DNA of 64,000 bases from Agrocybe praecox. Its lineage: Eukaryota > Basidiomycota > Agaricomycetes > Agaricales > Agrocybaceae. The position numbers and the translations under genes were made by a program. Every line of letters begins with the position of its first letter. Position 1 is the first letter of the stretch. The stretch is from positions 1,004,501-1,068,500 of the forward strand of contig OZ024848.1 in assembly GCA_964017145.1 (NCBI GenBank), written 5' to 3'. The notes under the pieces were generated by a model. That model was not told where the DNA came from and did not search any database. It saw nothing but the letters and a program-made list of their open reading frames with translations. Positions 21,565-33,161 of the stretch are shown piece after piece.

Positions 21565-24560
21565 ATATATTCGTAGAAAGTGATATAGGGCGTAAGTATG
21601 TATTACTAAGGGATAACAGATAGAAAGGGTAGACATTAAAATGAAAATGTAAGTAGGTGAACTATGTGTTTGAAAATTCAACCTGAACTACAAGTATAGT
21701 ACTACTGTACAAAAATCTTAAAGAAAGAATAAAAAATATAGGAGCAAGTCAAAGCAAGGATGAAACCCAGAGCTAGAGCCCGGCATACTTGTACAATCGC
21801 CACCAGCGCGGCCAACAACGACGAGGACGAGCTTGGTGAAGGCGATCACCGCTTCTCATTATACCAAGTCGTTCCCTTCCATCCATACGCGCTCCTTCCG
21901 CACCCGAATCATCCTCATGATGAAGTACACTGGCCAGCTCAGTCGCTGGATGAACGTCGTATTGTTGTTCCCGAATATGTCTTTGGGCTGGATTGCAATT
22001 ATAATCCACGTCGTTACCAGGGTGAGGGAGAGTGCTATCCCGATGTATTGTGGAAGGGTCCCGTTAGACCCGGGATTGATTTCAAAGATGTTCATTCCGA
22101 ATACACCCTGGTTGATGATTTAGTTAGAAAAAGCAGGTAAAAAAATGGAGGAGAAAATTCAGACTAACAGCGACGAACGATGCAGGGAGGAAAACCATAG
22201 TCAGATAGGCTACTTGCCTCGTCTATGATATCAGAGGAAAGGACATCAGGGTCTTTTCGATATTAATGATAATAATAGCGAATAAACTCACAGTACCACT
22301 GGTCACCTCCCACATGTCTCTGTTATACTTATTATCGATAATATCGATAATACTAGACACCAGGTCGCTAACATTCTGTAGCCGCCTCTCCTGCATACAC
22401 AGCTCAGTGCCGAGCCTCTTGATCTCCGTAGACAAATTGGCCACCTCCCGCTCCATGATCCGCTTGCTGAAGTCGCGATCTTCCTGGGGCAGATTGTCCA
22501 AGGCGGGGTTGGGTGTATTTTTGATGAATTCGATGTGCTTGGTGTAGTCGTCCAGGAGAGACGAGTAGTGCAGGTGGTGGGCACGGATGAGATGAAGTTC
22601 TTGGGTAAGGTGCATATCGTTTGTTGAGATTATGCGGGATTCCTGCGATTATGTATCCAGTTTTGTCAAGCCAGCCACTCTCTGATGATTGATGGATTGA
22701 TGATACACACCAAAGAGCAGATATGGTCATATAAATTTTCAAGTGCTTCGTCCCAGGCGCACAAAGCATGCCACATAAATACTAGAAGCAGGAACGTAGG
22801 ATCTGGAGATCTTTGGAATATGCTTTGCCAGTATACACTCTGGCCTAGTCGGCACGAAGTTGATTATAGCGTCAAATTGAGCCTTCAGCTATGAAAAAGG
22901 GAACGTACCTGCAAATCGAATTCGCTCTTGCAAAAATGCCGCAGTGGTAGTGGGAAAATTGAGAGTTGGATGAAATGAAATGATCGTGCTCCCATTCACG
23001 TTCCTAATGAGATGAACAGCAAGGAGGTCAAGGACCAGCAATCTGTCATCTTCGCGCATTAAGTATGTTGGTGATACTTGAAACAAGAACAAATGTACAC
23101 ATACTTGAACGAAACACTAAAGGCGAATGTGGGTCGATTTGCTGGCTACCCACCATTATGCTTGGCGGCTCCTCTTCAAACCTACCACCTCTACCTTTCA
23201 TAGGCAGCGATTTCGGCATTGAACGAGGGAAGGTAAGGGTAATTGTGATGTCTAAAAATATTTTTGTGAGAAATGTTTGTTTTCGAACGATGAGGAAGAG
23301 GAAAGCAGGACTCACGATCTCCAATTCCTGATTTCACTTCTTCTTGAAAACAGGATGGGATCCAGTTAAGGGAGGAGGACCAGAAGAAGGGTTCGATGTT
23401 GTACCTAGGGTGGTACATTGTAAAGACATTGTAGAGTACAGGAAGGACCATGCTGGACTCACTTCGCCCCTAACATTTGTAGTACAGGACCTGAGATGTT
23501 CTCGAGAAAGAGTGCCCGAACACGTAGTCCTTCTGGTCTCTATAAGTTTAACAAATTGTCAAAAATATAATCTAAAATGTAAACGCAAGGAAGCAGACTT
23601 ACCTTATCCTCGACCAAGATCCTCCAAATCTCAGCTTCCTTATCCGGCCCATGTCCAGCTGGAATCTTGCCTGGGTTCAGAAATAGTCCGTTTGAATCAA
23701 CGTCTACCCTGTGCAGCACACAATCATTCTCTTTATTATAGTCCCGTACGGCATTCCAGATCTTGCTCTTGACCACCTGCCGGCGAGTCCAGTTAGGGAA
23801 GCGCGATTGTGGGTATCCTTTCCAGCAGTTGTTGCATTCCGACGGCCGGTGGGAGCACAAAGGAGGAATAGGTGGGAGACCGCTTTCGAGTTGTTTGGGA
23901 TCGACCTCTGAGTGTGTGCATGTCCGTGAATCAGTGTTATCATTGACAGGGAAAGAGAGACTGACCATCTCCCACATCAACCCACGGCCACGGCATGCTC
24001 GGGTTTGCATGCCGATGTGACGGATGAGGGTTCCTTGTATCGTCTGTGAGGTACTTGCTCATCGAACGTATCGTTCGCTCACTTCTTACGCTACTACGTG
24101 CGCTGTGTATCGACATCGCATCTGATCCGTCCATCCCATAACGCGAGGAATTGATACTGGGGGCCATGAGACTATTACGGTTCGAGTTGCTTTGGGTTTG
24201 GTGTTGGAGTTGGGCATTAGTGGTGGTACTGGGACAGGAGGCATTGCTTTGGCTGGTGTTTTGAGGGTTGTGGGTATTCTTGTTATTGAGGTTCAAATTT
24301 TGGGTACTCCTTGCGTGAGCGCTAGGCACGGTCCCGCTGAGGTTTCGCTGTGAGGATATCATGATGTAAACCGGTCGTTAACTCGTAAGCAAAGAAAAGT
24401 CGTGCGTGTGAGTCGTCGAAGAGCAAGAAAGGAGCAAGTTTGTTCGAAACTCCACGCAAAGAAGAGAATATGCCGTGTGCCCATCATGGAGCAGATGTTG
24501 AAAAGATATGAATGGAAGCAGGGATCCCTGTATCTCCCCGAGGGATACCCAAAAGGATGA
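21565..24560 (-). repeat. Inverted duplication, left arm (copy F)
   Basis: This arm is similar over its length, in reverse complement, to 37930-41491. It includes the 5' flank (CAGGGATCCCTGCTTCC ... CATGATGGGC), the coding region of copies F and I, and about 270 bases of 3' flank ending at CTTTCTACGAATATA. The right arm carries an extra segment of about 345 bp (about 37998-38335) in the 5' flank. Confidence 0.85.
21859..24362 (-). pseudogene. CorA-like copy F, frameshifted
   Basis: Inferred exons follow copy I: 24362-23966, 23907-23603, 23539-23463, 23404-23316, 23251-23105, 23049-22909, 22844-22711, 22643-22292, 22222-22169, 22107-21859. Their sum is not a multiple of three (1,945). In the eighth exon ACAAAACGAT stands where I has ACAAGCAAC, adding one base. 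The frame then reads to a stop about 91 codons later (ending GDQEARH), before the pore. Further losses are visible. The exon before the pore lacks the MTEAAVRDSAA part, the MK of MKQVAYL has become TR (ATGAAG to ACGAGG), and the C-terminus is shortened to 21859. The N-terminal blocks remain (CSHRPSECNNCW, YPQSRFPNW), and GMN is still present in its own frame. It could still produce a truncated soluble protein. Confidence 0.75.
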
Positions 24561-24930
24561 TATTGGCTCCATATGTTGGAGAGAGTGCCGGTGGAGTTTG
24601 ATGGCAGAGCGATTGAGAAAACTTTTATTCTGGACCTACTAGTCCTTGTTAAAATTTGAGCATTTGAAGCATACATACCAGGCGGGAAGGCGGGATAGGC
24701 GCGCATTGCAGTGAGATTTCGCTGTGAGGATATCATGATGTAAAATGGTCGTTAATTCGTAAGCAAACAAAAATCGTGAATGTGAAATCGTCGAAGAGCA
24801 AGAAAGGAGGAAGTTTGTTCGGAACTCGAGGCAAAGAAAAGAATACGCCGTGTGCCCATCATGAGGCATGAGGCAAATGTTGGAAAGATGTGAACGGAAG
24901 CAGGAATCCCTGCATTCCCCCCGTATTCCT
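24561..24930 (-). pseudogene. Truncated second copy of the F promoter and first codons
   Basis: Reading on the minus strand, 24930-24737 repeats the 5' flank of copy F (GCAGGGATTCCTGCTTCC ... CATGATGGGCACACGGCG ... CATCATGATATCC). It is followed by an ATG (24736) and the first codons MISSQRNLT, after which homology is lost. It is therefore a tandem duplicate of the promoter, leader and N-terminus only, with no gene body. Confidence 0.75.
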
Positions 24931-25960
24931 TTTTTTTTTCACCGTCCAGCGCATGAGCTCTGAGCAGATTTATTTCATTTCAGTCTGTCTGTCTTCCAAA
25001 AAAGAAAATTTGGCACAAATGGTCAGGTTTCAAATTGATTAGGACGAGTGACTAGTGAGTCTAGTGAGTCTAACCAGTGCTAATGATATCTCATGCCTTA
25101 CACAGCGGACAAATGTTTGTCAAGTCCAATTCAGGCAGAGTCTGTCAGGTTGGGCACAGTAACGAAGGATTTGACGACCTTCTTGAGGTCCAAGCGGCAG
25201 AGGAGAGGGTAATGCTCAAGGGTTTTGTGTAGAGCGGCTAGCTGCATGGTTGAGGCTCTTGACGGTAAATGGAACAATTTTCGAGGAAGACTACTATATT
25301 TAGTTTGGGGTTGAACAATTCTAAGTGTTACTCCCGTGATTGAGCCGTGTCACACCGTGTCACAGCCCATTTCTTTGAGACACGGTTCCTACACCGTCCA
25401 CACTCTCTTAATGGCATAGATTCTGTATCATATATGTGGCATCGTATGTATTACACCTGAAAGTATCCAGAAGGTATTAAACGAAATAAATCAGCTACAA
25501 AAGAGAAAATAAACGAATTTCCCTGCCAAAAGTGAGCTCTAGTGTAAATTGAATAGATCTTTTCATCCAGGGCATCTATGAACATGGTTAATAGAGGTAC
25601 TTTGCATAGAAATATAATTTGGATTGATTAGCTTGAACGAATTATGATTTATCTGACTCTGGGGGGAGGTACACCTCGTAAATTACCACTTTTACATAGT
25701 TAGAATTCGAAAATGAGCAATCTGTTCAAGCTAAGTTGTAGCCCGGCCAGAAGAATAGACCAATTTACGTCTACAAATCAAGCCGTAATTCGCAGTGGTT
25801 CGAATTATGTATTCCGAGCATGCCAAAATGTGCGCTGCATAGCCACTGATAACGAACCGAAAGATCACGGAAAGCCATAATACAAAGCGAATACATATAC
25901 CCATGGTATTATTTCCAACGAAAAAACATCTCATCGTTTCGATGAGAATCAAAAACCTGA
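24931..25960. other. Gene-free interval
   Basis: No coding frame with recognisable features. It contains short repeats such as GTCTAGTGAGTC (about 25058) and GTGTCACACCGTGTCAC (about 25347). Its last ~90 bases match the 3' flank of copy F. Confidence 0.45.
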
Positions 25961-28465
25961 CTATAATAAATGTCCCATCTCTTCGTCCTTTTTGCTAGGC
26001 CCTCGCCGCTTTCTTGATATCCACTTTCTAATGTAGTTAATACAGTCGATAGCTAGATACATAGGCCAAGCTATCCTCTTCGTGAATGGCGTAGTAACAT
26101 TTTGAAAGATGTAGTTTGACTGAAATGCGATAATAATCCATGTGAGCAGCACCGCAGTCACAAAGAACTGCCAAAGATTGCCAAAGCTCCCTGGATTGAT
26201 CTCAGAAACATTCATTCCGAATATGCTCTATAGCACAAGCGAGAGTTAGATGGCACAGCTAGGGGAGGAATTCTGGCATCTTACCGCGATAAACGAAGCA
26301 GGCAGAAAGAAGATGGTGAGATATGCGATCCGTTTCATCTAGGTAAAAACACTGTTAGATTTTTTATCCGGATTAGTGGGTCCCTATAAACATACAGCTA
26401 AATGTACATGAGTCGTTAGTACTAGTAGGGTTCAGGATACGTCGTTCAAAAAACATACCTTCACTGTCCCGAAGAGTAGCCTCAGTCATCGTTCGTACGA
26501 AGCGACTCTCAGTCAGCTCCTTGAGATTCCTCAGCCTCTCGTCCTGTCTTTTTAGTTCGGCCCCAAGTTTTTCTATATGTGTTAACAAGTGCCCTGCTTC
26601 CTTTCGCATGATCTCCCTGTTCAATATGCGATCGGCGGGGGGAAGATCGTCTAGGGCAGGGTTGAGAGTGTCACGGATAAATATGACGTGAAGAGAAAGG
26701 TCCTCCAGGAGAGATGCGTAGCGTACGTTGTTGGCACGGACGAGATGCAATTCCTGTGTCAAGTATATATGTTCTGTCTCGAGTACACGGGTTTCCTTAA
26801 TAATAGTTTAGTCTTTGTTTCATAGAATGAGGGAGGCAAATTACCAAAGAACCAAGGTGATCATGTAAACACTCTAGTGCCTCATCCCAAGAAACGACGG
26901 CGTGCCATATAAATGACAAAAGTAAGAGGGTGGGGTCAGCAGATTGTTGAAGTATTTTTTGCCAGTAAGTACTTTGACCTGATTGGGAGCATGCATCAAC
27001 TCGTGTACTTTCAGTGGTAACAAAGAATAATGGGCATGCATACCAACAAGCTGTAAACGCCCGTGCAAGAAAACTGCGGTCGTAGCGAATAGGTTGAACG
27101 TCGGATGGAACGAGATGATCGTGCTGCCGTTTACGTTCCGGATAAGATGTACAGCGAGAAGGTCAGAAACAAGTACTTTGTTGCCTTGATGGACAAACAT
27201 GTCAGCGACTTGAATAAAGTAGAATAGAAAGAAATGTATACTTACTTGAATTTAATAACAAAGTACCTTGTGGGTCAATCGTTTGCATACCCATCTTCGA
27301 AATACTGCCGCGGCCTGTGTTTATAGAACGGGTGGATCTGGAAGTGACGGTATTCGTCATTGAACGAACGAAGGTGAGGGTGATCGTAATGTCTAAAGAA
27401 ATCTGAATGTTTGATAAAAATACAACGGCAAGGAGAACAAGCTCACGATCTCCGATACCAGGTTGAACTTCATGTTGGAGACGAGATGGAATCCAGTTAA
27501 GGGCAGAGGACCAGAAGAGGGGTTCGATGTTGTACCTAGCATGATGTAATGGATAAATCATAGTGTACACGGTATAGCAAAAATTCAAAGCACACCTTGT
27601 ACCTAGCATTTGTAGCACAGGACCCGAGAGATTTTCCAGGAAGAAGGCCCGTACGCGTAGTCCGCTTGGCCTCTGCAAATTGGTCAAATTCCGAATACAT
27701 TAATAGGGAAAATCGAGAGAAATGAACCTAGTTGCAACCCACTTCATCTTCGACCAATGCCTTCCAAACTTCCACTTCGTGGAATCCGCCGTGTCCCACA
27801 AACATGTTCCCCGAAGTCAAGAACATTCCATTTGAGTCAACATCCAAAAGGTGCAAAACACATTCGTTTTCCCTGTTATAATTCACGATAGCGTTTTTTA
27901 TCTTGCTCTTGACCAACTTCTGATCAGTCCAACTAGGGAAGCGCGACTGGGGGTACTCTCTCCAGCATTCGTTACATTCAAGCGGGCTGTGTGAGCATAT
28001 AGGAGGTACTGGTAGCAGTGCGGTTCCCTGCTGATTCGAAGGGTCCACATCTGTATGAATGTGCATGGTCAGCTCCATGTTCGATGAAGAGTATGAAAGG
28101 ACATATTAACCATCTCTGAGATCAATCCAAGACCAGGGCATGCTCGGAATTGCATGTCGGTGCAACGGATAAGGTGCCCTGGTGGAATCTGCCTTTGGGT
28201 GCTTGATTATGGAGGGTATCGTCCAGCCGCTTCTGCTACTGGGCACACTCCTTATCGATATTGCTGCATCATTTGGGGGACCAGTGACCCTCTCGTTGGC
28301 ACCAATCCCGGCGCCAATGTGGCCGTTGCCATTAGATTGATTTTGGGAAGTGTTGGGGTCACCATTTTGGATGGAAACCTTTTCCTTGACGTTATTCGAA
28401 TTTTGGTCGATATTGCTAGTGCTAGCGTGTGTGGGAGGCTGCAGGGTTGGGCGTGACGAGATCAT
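25961..28465 (-). CDS. CorA-like transporter, copy G
   Basis: Eleven exons: 28465-28111, 28050-27743, 27672-27596, 27535-27447, 27392-27246, 27184-27044, 26978-26845, 26795-26459, 26397-26396, 26338-26285, 26227-25961. They sum to 1,911 nt (636 aa) in frame. The N-terminus is a long low-complexity Asn/Ser-rich tail, then HRHAIPSMPWSW, the cysteine cluster CSHSPLECNECW, and YPQSRFPSW. The pore helix is MKRIAYLTIFFLPASFIA, with GMN at 552-554. Odd points: the VFSSVNIxDS stretch of paralogs is missing, RIRFA is replaced by RLQLV, and the second helix is shortened (VTAVLLTWIIIAFQ). The gene is the most divergent intact member and might be altered in function. The two-base CT exon at 26397-26396 is present. 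An upstream in-frame ATG at 28486 is possible. A TATATAAC lies at about 28530-28523. Confidence 0.8.
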
Positions 28466-28530
28466 GTTTCTAAGGCTCAGAGACACGAGAGTTCGCTACA
28501 TGTTTGGCAGCACGACCAAGGTTATATATA

Positions 28531-29012
28531 ACAAGAGGGAGGCGCCGAGGAATTCAATGTTCTATAAATGAACCAGATGAAACGCAAAATATGTCAAAAG
28601 ACCCCTTGACGTCGGTCCTGCGCCATATCCAGAAACGAGTAAGGCAGGCCGATTCGCTGGACCGTGAAGGAGCATCACAAACAAGATGATGGTAGGTCCT
28701 GGTCACCCGTTCCAAATCCCCTGAAGAAAAATCATTCGTCGCTTTTTGTGCAAATCGCATTATCTTTGGACATGAAGAAGTCGAGAGCTTGCATTTCATG
28801 GCATTGAAGTCCAGAAGGGCAAAAAAAAGCATGGGTACTAACAGAACCCCAGGTAATTCACAAATCCTTATGCCGAGTAATTGAGAATGAGACTAAGGAA
28901 GCCACATATATGAATCAAAGAAATCCATAGAGATGAGGCCAAGGCACGGAATGCATCCGACTGAATGCCAAAGAACGATCCAGGCGTATATGTCACTTTC
29001 ATTAACAAAAGC
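28531..29012. other. Gene-free interval
   Basis: Sequence between the copy G promoter and the DNA element at 29013. No coding or RNA feature is evident. Confidence 0.45.
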
Positions 29013-30406
29013 TAAGTAACTTCCATAAAAAAAAGGTCAACAAATGACAGCAACTTCTTACATTCAATAAATATGAAATTTATCCATCCGTGTTCGATTA
29101 TTTTACCACCACTTATCCATCCACGTTCAATAAATTTAGGGCTATTTATCCATCCGTGTTCAATTACTTTACAGTCATTTATCCATCCGCATTGAATAAA
29201 TCCACGACCATTTGTTCATCCGTGTTTGATTATTTTACTGCTATTTGGCTAGCTTTTCATAGTCCGATTGAGTTCCGCTTGGGGGCTTCGGAAAAAAACA
29301 TTAAAAAAACAAATGATCAACCATGGCCGGCCTGGCCCTTCATCACAGCAAGAGTGTTTGATATACAGAAGAATGTTTTATTACTGGAGAGGTGCCAATC
29401 AGAGTAGCCCTATTGGCACCCGCCCGGTGGCTAGCTTCCAATCTGTATCAGAGGGGCAAATGCCGAAGTACGCGTCATTTACCCTATTCAATGTGACGGG
29501 CCGCGGTTCCGTCATGTGTTTTGGGAGATTGTAAATGAAAAATAATAATGGAGGTTTGTATATATTATATTGTGCCCAGATAAATACATTTTTGCGTAGA
29601 GGAAAATTATACCTTTCATATGATATACTTGCCAGGGTGATTGGTTTACGAATGAGTAAAGGTCAGAATGGTGCTGAAATGTGTGCATATTCAAACACGA
29701 TTTACTATTGTAAACTTGAATGATGATCATGGGTTGCCCACAATTCCCTCACATATCTTCAAAAAAGTTGCATATAATCAAGCTAAAATCATACATCATC
29801 ATGAGAGTTATGTTGAGGATTTAATCTTGTGCGATATAGAGAGTTGGTAACATGACAAAGGGACAAAACAAACCTGAAACAAACCCAGAATTTGGCGCCG
29901 GGAATCACTGATTTTTGCTGCAAATCTTGGTCTGTCTTCTAGATATACTATGGATTTACATGTACAGAATAAAGATATAGAACTACTAATACAAGGAGAT
30001 CTGCAGCTAAGGATTCAGAAATACGGAGAAATGCGCGGGCAAATGATGTGGGTACGCCGTGCAACGCAGCGCAAGACGAGAGCGTCTTTGATGCGTCACG
30101 GAAGTATCCGAATTGTCCAAGCCGGCGGCTAGATGCCGCTTATTAAAGAATTTATCGATAAATATGCGTGAGCGGGATGGATAAATCAAAAGCGGGTCTA
30201 TCCATGGAACGAGGATGGATTAATCCGAGAGAATTTATCCATCACACGGGATGGACAAATCCACGTATACTTATCTATTGAACGGGATGGATAAATTCAC
30301 GCAGATTTATCATTACCAAAGTAAGGGCTAAGGCAAATATGGATTAATAATCGAACCTAAGAACTTGCCCTCATTTGTTGACCTTTTTTTTTAGGGAAGT
30401 TACTTA
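29013..30406. mobile_element. Non-autonomous DNA transposon with repeat-rich ends
   Basis: The ends are inverted. The left begins TAAGTAACTTCC and continues into AAAAAAAAGGTCAACAAATGA; the right end is the reverse complement of almost the same sequence, giving terminal inverted repeats of about 50 bp (29013-29066 and 30353-30406) with few mismatches. Inside the left end are five direct copies of a TTTATCCATCCGTGTTCAAT unit spaced about 33 bases (29090-29235). The right end carries the same units in the opposite orientation (GGGATGGATAAAT, about 30170-30300). No transposase frame is found in the 1.4 kb. If the outer TA is a target duplication, the termini are AGTAACTTCC, which would fit a Tc1/mariner-like family, but this is not certain. 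Confidence 0.8.
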
Positions 30407-30552
30407 TATTTGTATATAAATCCCACAGCATCTGGTGAACGATCTGCGAGAATCCCATTACCATGACAATTACTTCGAGGCATGATGCTTGATAACCGAT
30501 GTATGCTCACCAAGACCTCCAGCTTCTGTGTCTACATATTTTCGCCTTAGGC

Positions 30553-31736
30553 CTATGCCTCATCTTCGTCACCTCCATCAGTAAACCCCTCCTCTGCCTC
30601 CTCGTCATTCTCGAACCAATCGAATTCACGGATCTCATGAAACGAGTATCCTGTACCATCGTTTGAGAGGGAGCCCTGAAAGGGCCAGAAAGACCAGAAT
30701 ACTTTCTTCAGTTGCGCCGGTTTGGTGTGCGGTAGCTTTTTGTAAGGTATCAAGCCACGTTTTTGTGCGACCCAGTCTGCCCGGAAATTTTCGTCCTCGT
30801 ACATGAGCCTCATACATCGATGGCATTCACCCATCCATAAATTATCATTGACCTTCTCCGATAGACCGGGGGATGGAAGACCATGACCAAAGTCTGGAAG
30901 TCGGATTGAAATTTCTTCCAGATGGGAAAGGGACTGAAGACAAAAAGAGTAGTGAGGCTGTCGAAAAGGAATTAACAAGCAATACATATAGCATATTATA
31001 TTACAGACACTTACGGGTAGACCAATGCCACCCTCATATAAAAATCCTTTCGGCGCAGGGGAAGGAAATTCAACTTGGCTGTCAGTGAAGCAGAAACTGC
31101 ACCATATCCTCAAACAGTCAAGTTTAAGGATCACGACGTCGATGAAGGCCAATGTTAAGGCTTTCAATGTCATAGGAGAAGGAAATCTAACTCCCCGAAT
31201 ATCCAATTCTTTAACTTGGGATTCTAAGTTGATGAAAGGTGACACCATTTGAAAACCATGACCTTCACTTTTCATTGGTCCAAGGTAAAGCCAATCCACA
31301 CACATGGATGATAGTAGTTTAAACCCCGAAAGGTCCCATTCAAAATTCTCGTTATCTTTGTGCTGGACACAGTGCAAGTGTCTGGGAGTTGAAACGTTAA
31401 AAGGTCATTCATGAAAATCAAGACGAAGTTGAAGGTTCCTCACCTGCACCAGACACTTTTGAGGGCGGGAAAGTATTGGTCGATATCCTTGACGTCCTTA
31501 GTAGATTTAAGAAATAAACGTCGGAACCATATAGCAAGCGTCAAATCCCGATAATTACGGGAAGACAAAGTTAAAGATTGAATGTCATCCCAGCCTCTTT
31601 TCGTGTTTTTTCCAATAAAATCACTGCCGTCGAGAAAATGATCGTTTGAGGGATTGTTTGGGGCTGATTCTGCACTAGCAAGGACTTCACAGATAATCTC
31701 ACTGACAAGTTCCGGTGGTAAAGTAGAAAGGGCCAT
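30553..31736 (-). CDS. F-box protein
   Basis: Three exons (31736-31444, 31381-31015, 30933-30553) give 346 residues in frame. The N-terminus MALSTLPPELVSEIICEVLA is a good F-box start. Later parts show loosely repeated leucine-rich strands (VKELDIRGVRF, LEEISIRLPDF), a CxxC-like pair in MGECHRCMRLMYE, and a very acidic C-terminus (ENDEEAEEGFTDGGDEDEA). The second intron (31014-30934, 81 nt) has no in-frame stop, so a 373-residue retained form is possible. However, the intervening residues (VSVCNIICYMYCLL) look intronic, and good GTAAGT and CTTCAG sites are present. An in-frame ATG five codons upstream (31751) is an alternative start. Presumed SCF substrate adaptor; target unknown. Confidence 0.75.
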
Positions 31737-33161
31737 GCAAGTAAAGGTCAAAAACAGATCACTTGTGAATAGCTCCGCTGAGTCTCTGAGACTCTGAGAC
31801 TACTAGGCACATGCCAGGTTGATGCCAAAGGAAAATTAAATACGGAGTTTACATCGGCGTGATGGCAAAATAACGGCCGTCCGGCACCAAAATACCGCAA
31901 ACGAGGTGTACTTAAAAAAAAAAAAATTGGTAGACGTATAACATAACGCTTCAAATTTTTCAAAAGCTACAGTTGCCAGAGAAAATAGAGTAAGACTATG
32001 TGACCTTTAAAAGTACAATTCAAGGCTATGCATATGAATAACAATTGTCAGAATGAGTGGCGACGATGAGGCTGCACATAATTCTGGATTAGATGATGAA
32101 GCATAATCCTACTCGTAAGATAAAGCATTAATGACAGCAAATACTCAGCAAATCTTCCCAAATATGCTTAGAGAAAAGGTGTATTTCCGTCATACATACC
32201 GGGTTTTTCTACCTCAACGTTTCATCTTCAAAATTCTGGTTTAGTAATTTCTTTTTACAAATTTCTCATTTGTATATCTTTCGTTTGACATAGGCCATGT
32301 TTCCTGGTATGTTTGAAAATACTGCACGCACAATAAACGGTTCAATACGAAGACAGAATTCGGCAAAGCGGCACATCAAAATCAGAGCCGAGGAGCCAGA
32401 GTCAGTTTGTTTATTCTCAAAGGCTTCGGGGGACTGCGAGTCTCAGAGTCTCATCATTCTCAGTCTCTCCCAGCGGATTACAACTTCTGGACAGTGTGCA
32501 ACACCGGCTCGCCGGGCTTCTGTCATAGACAGAACGGGAACAATCACCGGTCTAGTCTTATCAGCTATGGCATCTCTCCTGTTTGCCTCAAGAATTAGAG
32601 AGAAACTCTTATCTAACTGCATAGTGGCTCTCGCCGAGTCGTGGCAACTAATGATAGTATAGATGTATAGAATTGTCTTTTCTCCACTGGCACTCAAACG
32701 TGTGCCAAGCTGTCAAGGCCGCACTGTATTAGCTGAGCCCGGCCCATCATGGGGGCCTTTTGGGGGCCCTGGCAGGAAATAGTCATCCTTATCGATCAAA
32801 CCCCACAAAACGATTTTGACATGAGGTCGTGTAAGCCCAGTTCAATTCTCCCAGAAATCACGATACACGTACTTACAGCTTTTATTTATCAGTATTACAT
32901 CCGGTGACATGCCATAAGTACTGAGGCCTGAGGCGTGACTTCTCCGAAGAACAAGGATACTGTAGACGCCCAATATCGCTACTGAGTACTCTCTTCCTTC
33001 CTTCCTTCCTCCCATGTCGGTTTAGCGGTGGCGATCCCCATCAAAGAAGATTATACCCCTGAAAATCCCTTTCTATACCATCGATACCCAGCAACCGGGT
33101 CTAACGGGTCTCAAAGTCTCTTGACAACTTGAACCGAACACGTAGCTCCAGCGCTCAAACC
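31737..33161. other. Gene-free interval
   Basis: No supported gene. Short repeats of GAGACTCTGAGACT type occur at about 31782-31800 and in inverted form (GAGTCTCAGAGTCTC) at about 32437-32451. Copy H's leader occupies the last hundred bases. Confidence 0.45.

Noticed and set aside
22404..22769. 121-codon minus-strand frame in copy F (and the matching frame in copy I, 40057-40491) as a separate gene
   Set aside because: It is an out-of-frame reading of a CorA-like exon; in F it is the frame entered after the inserted base.
29090..29235. CRISPR-like array of about 33-bp spaced repeats
   Set aside because: The units are degenerate direct repeats within the ends of a DNA element in a eukaryotic genome, with a mirrored array at the other end and no cas genes.
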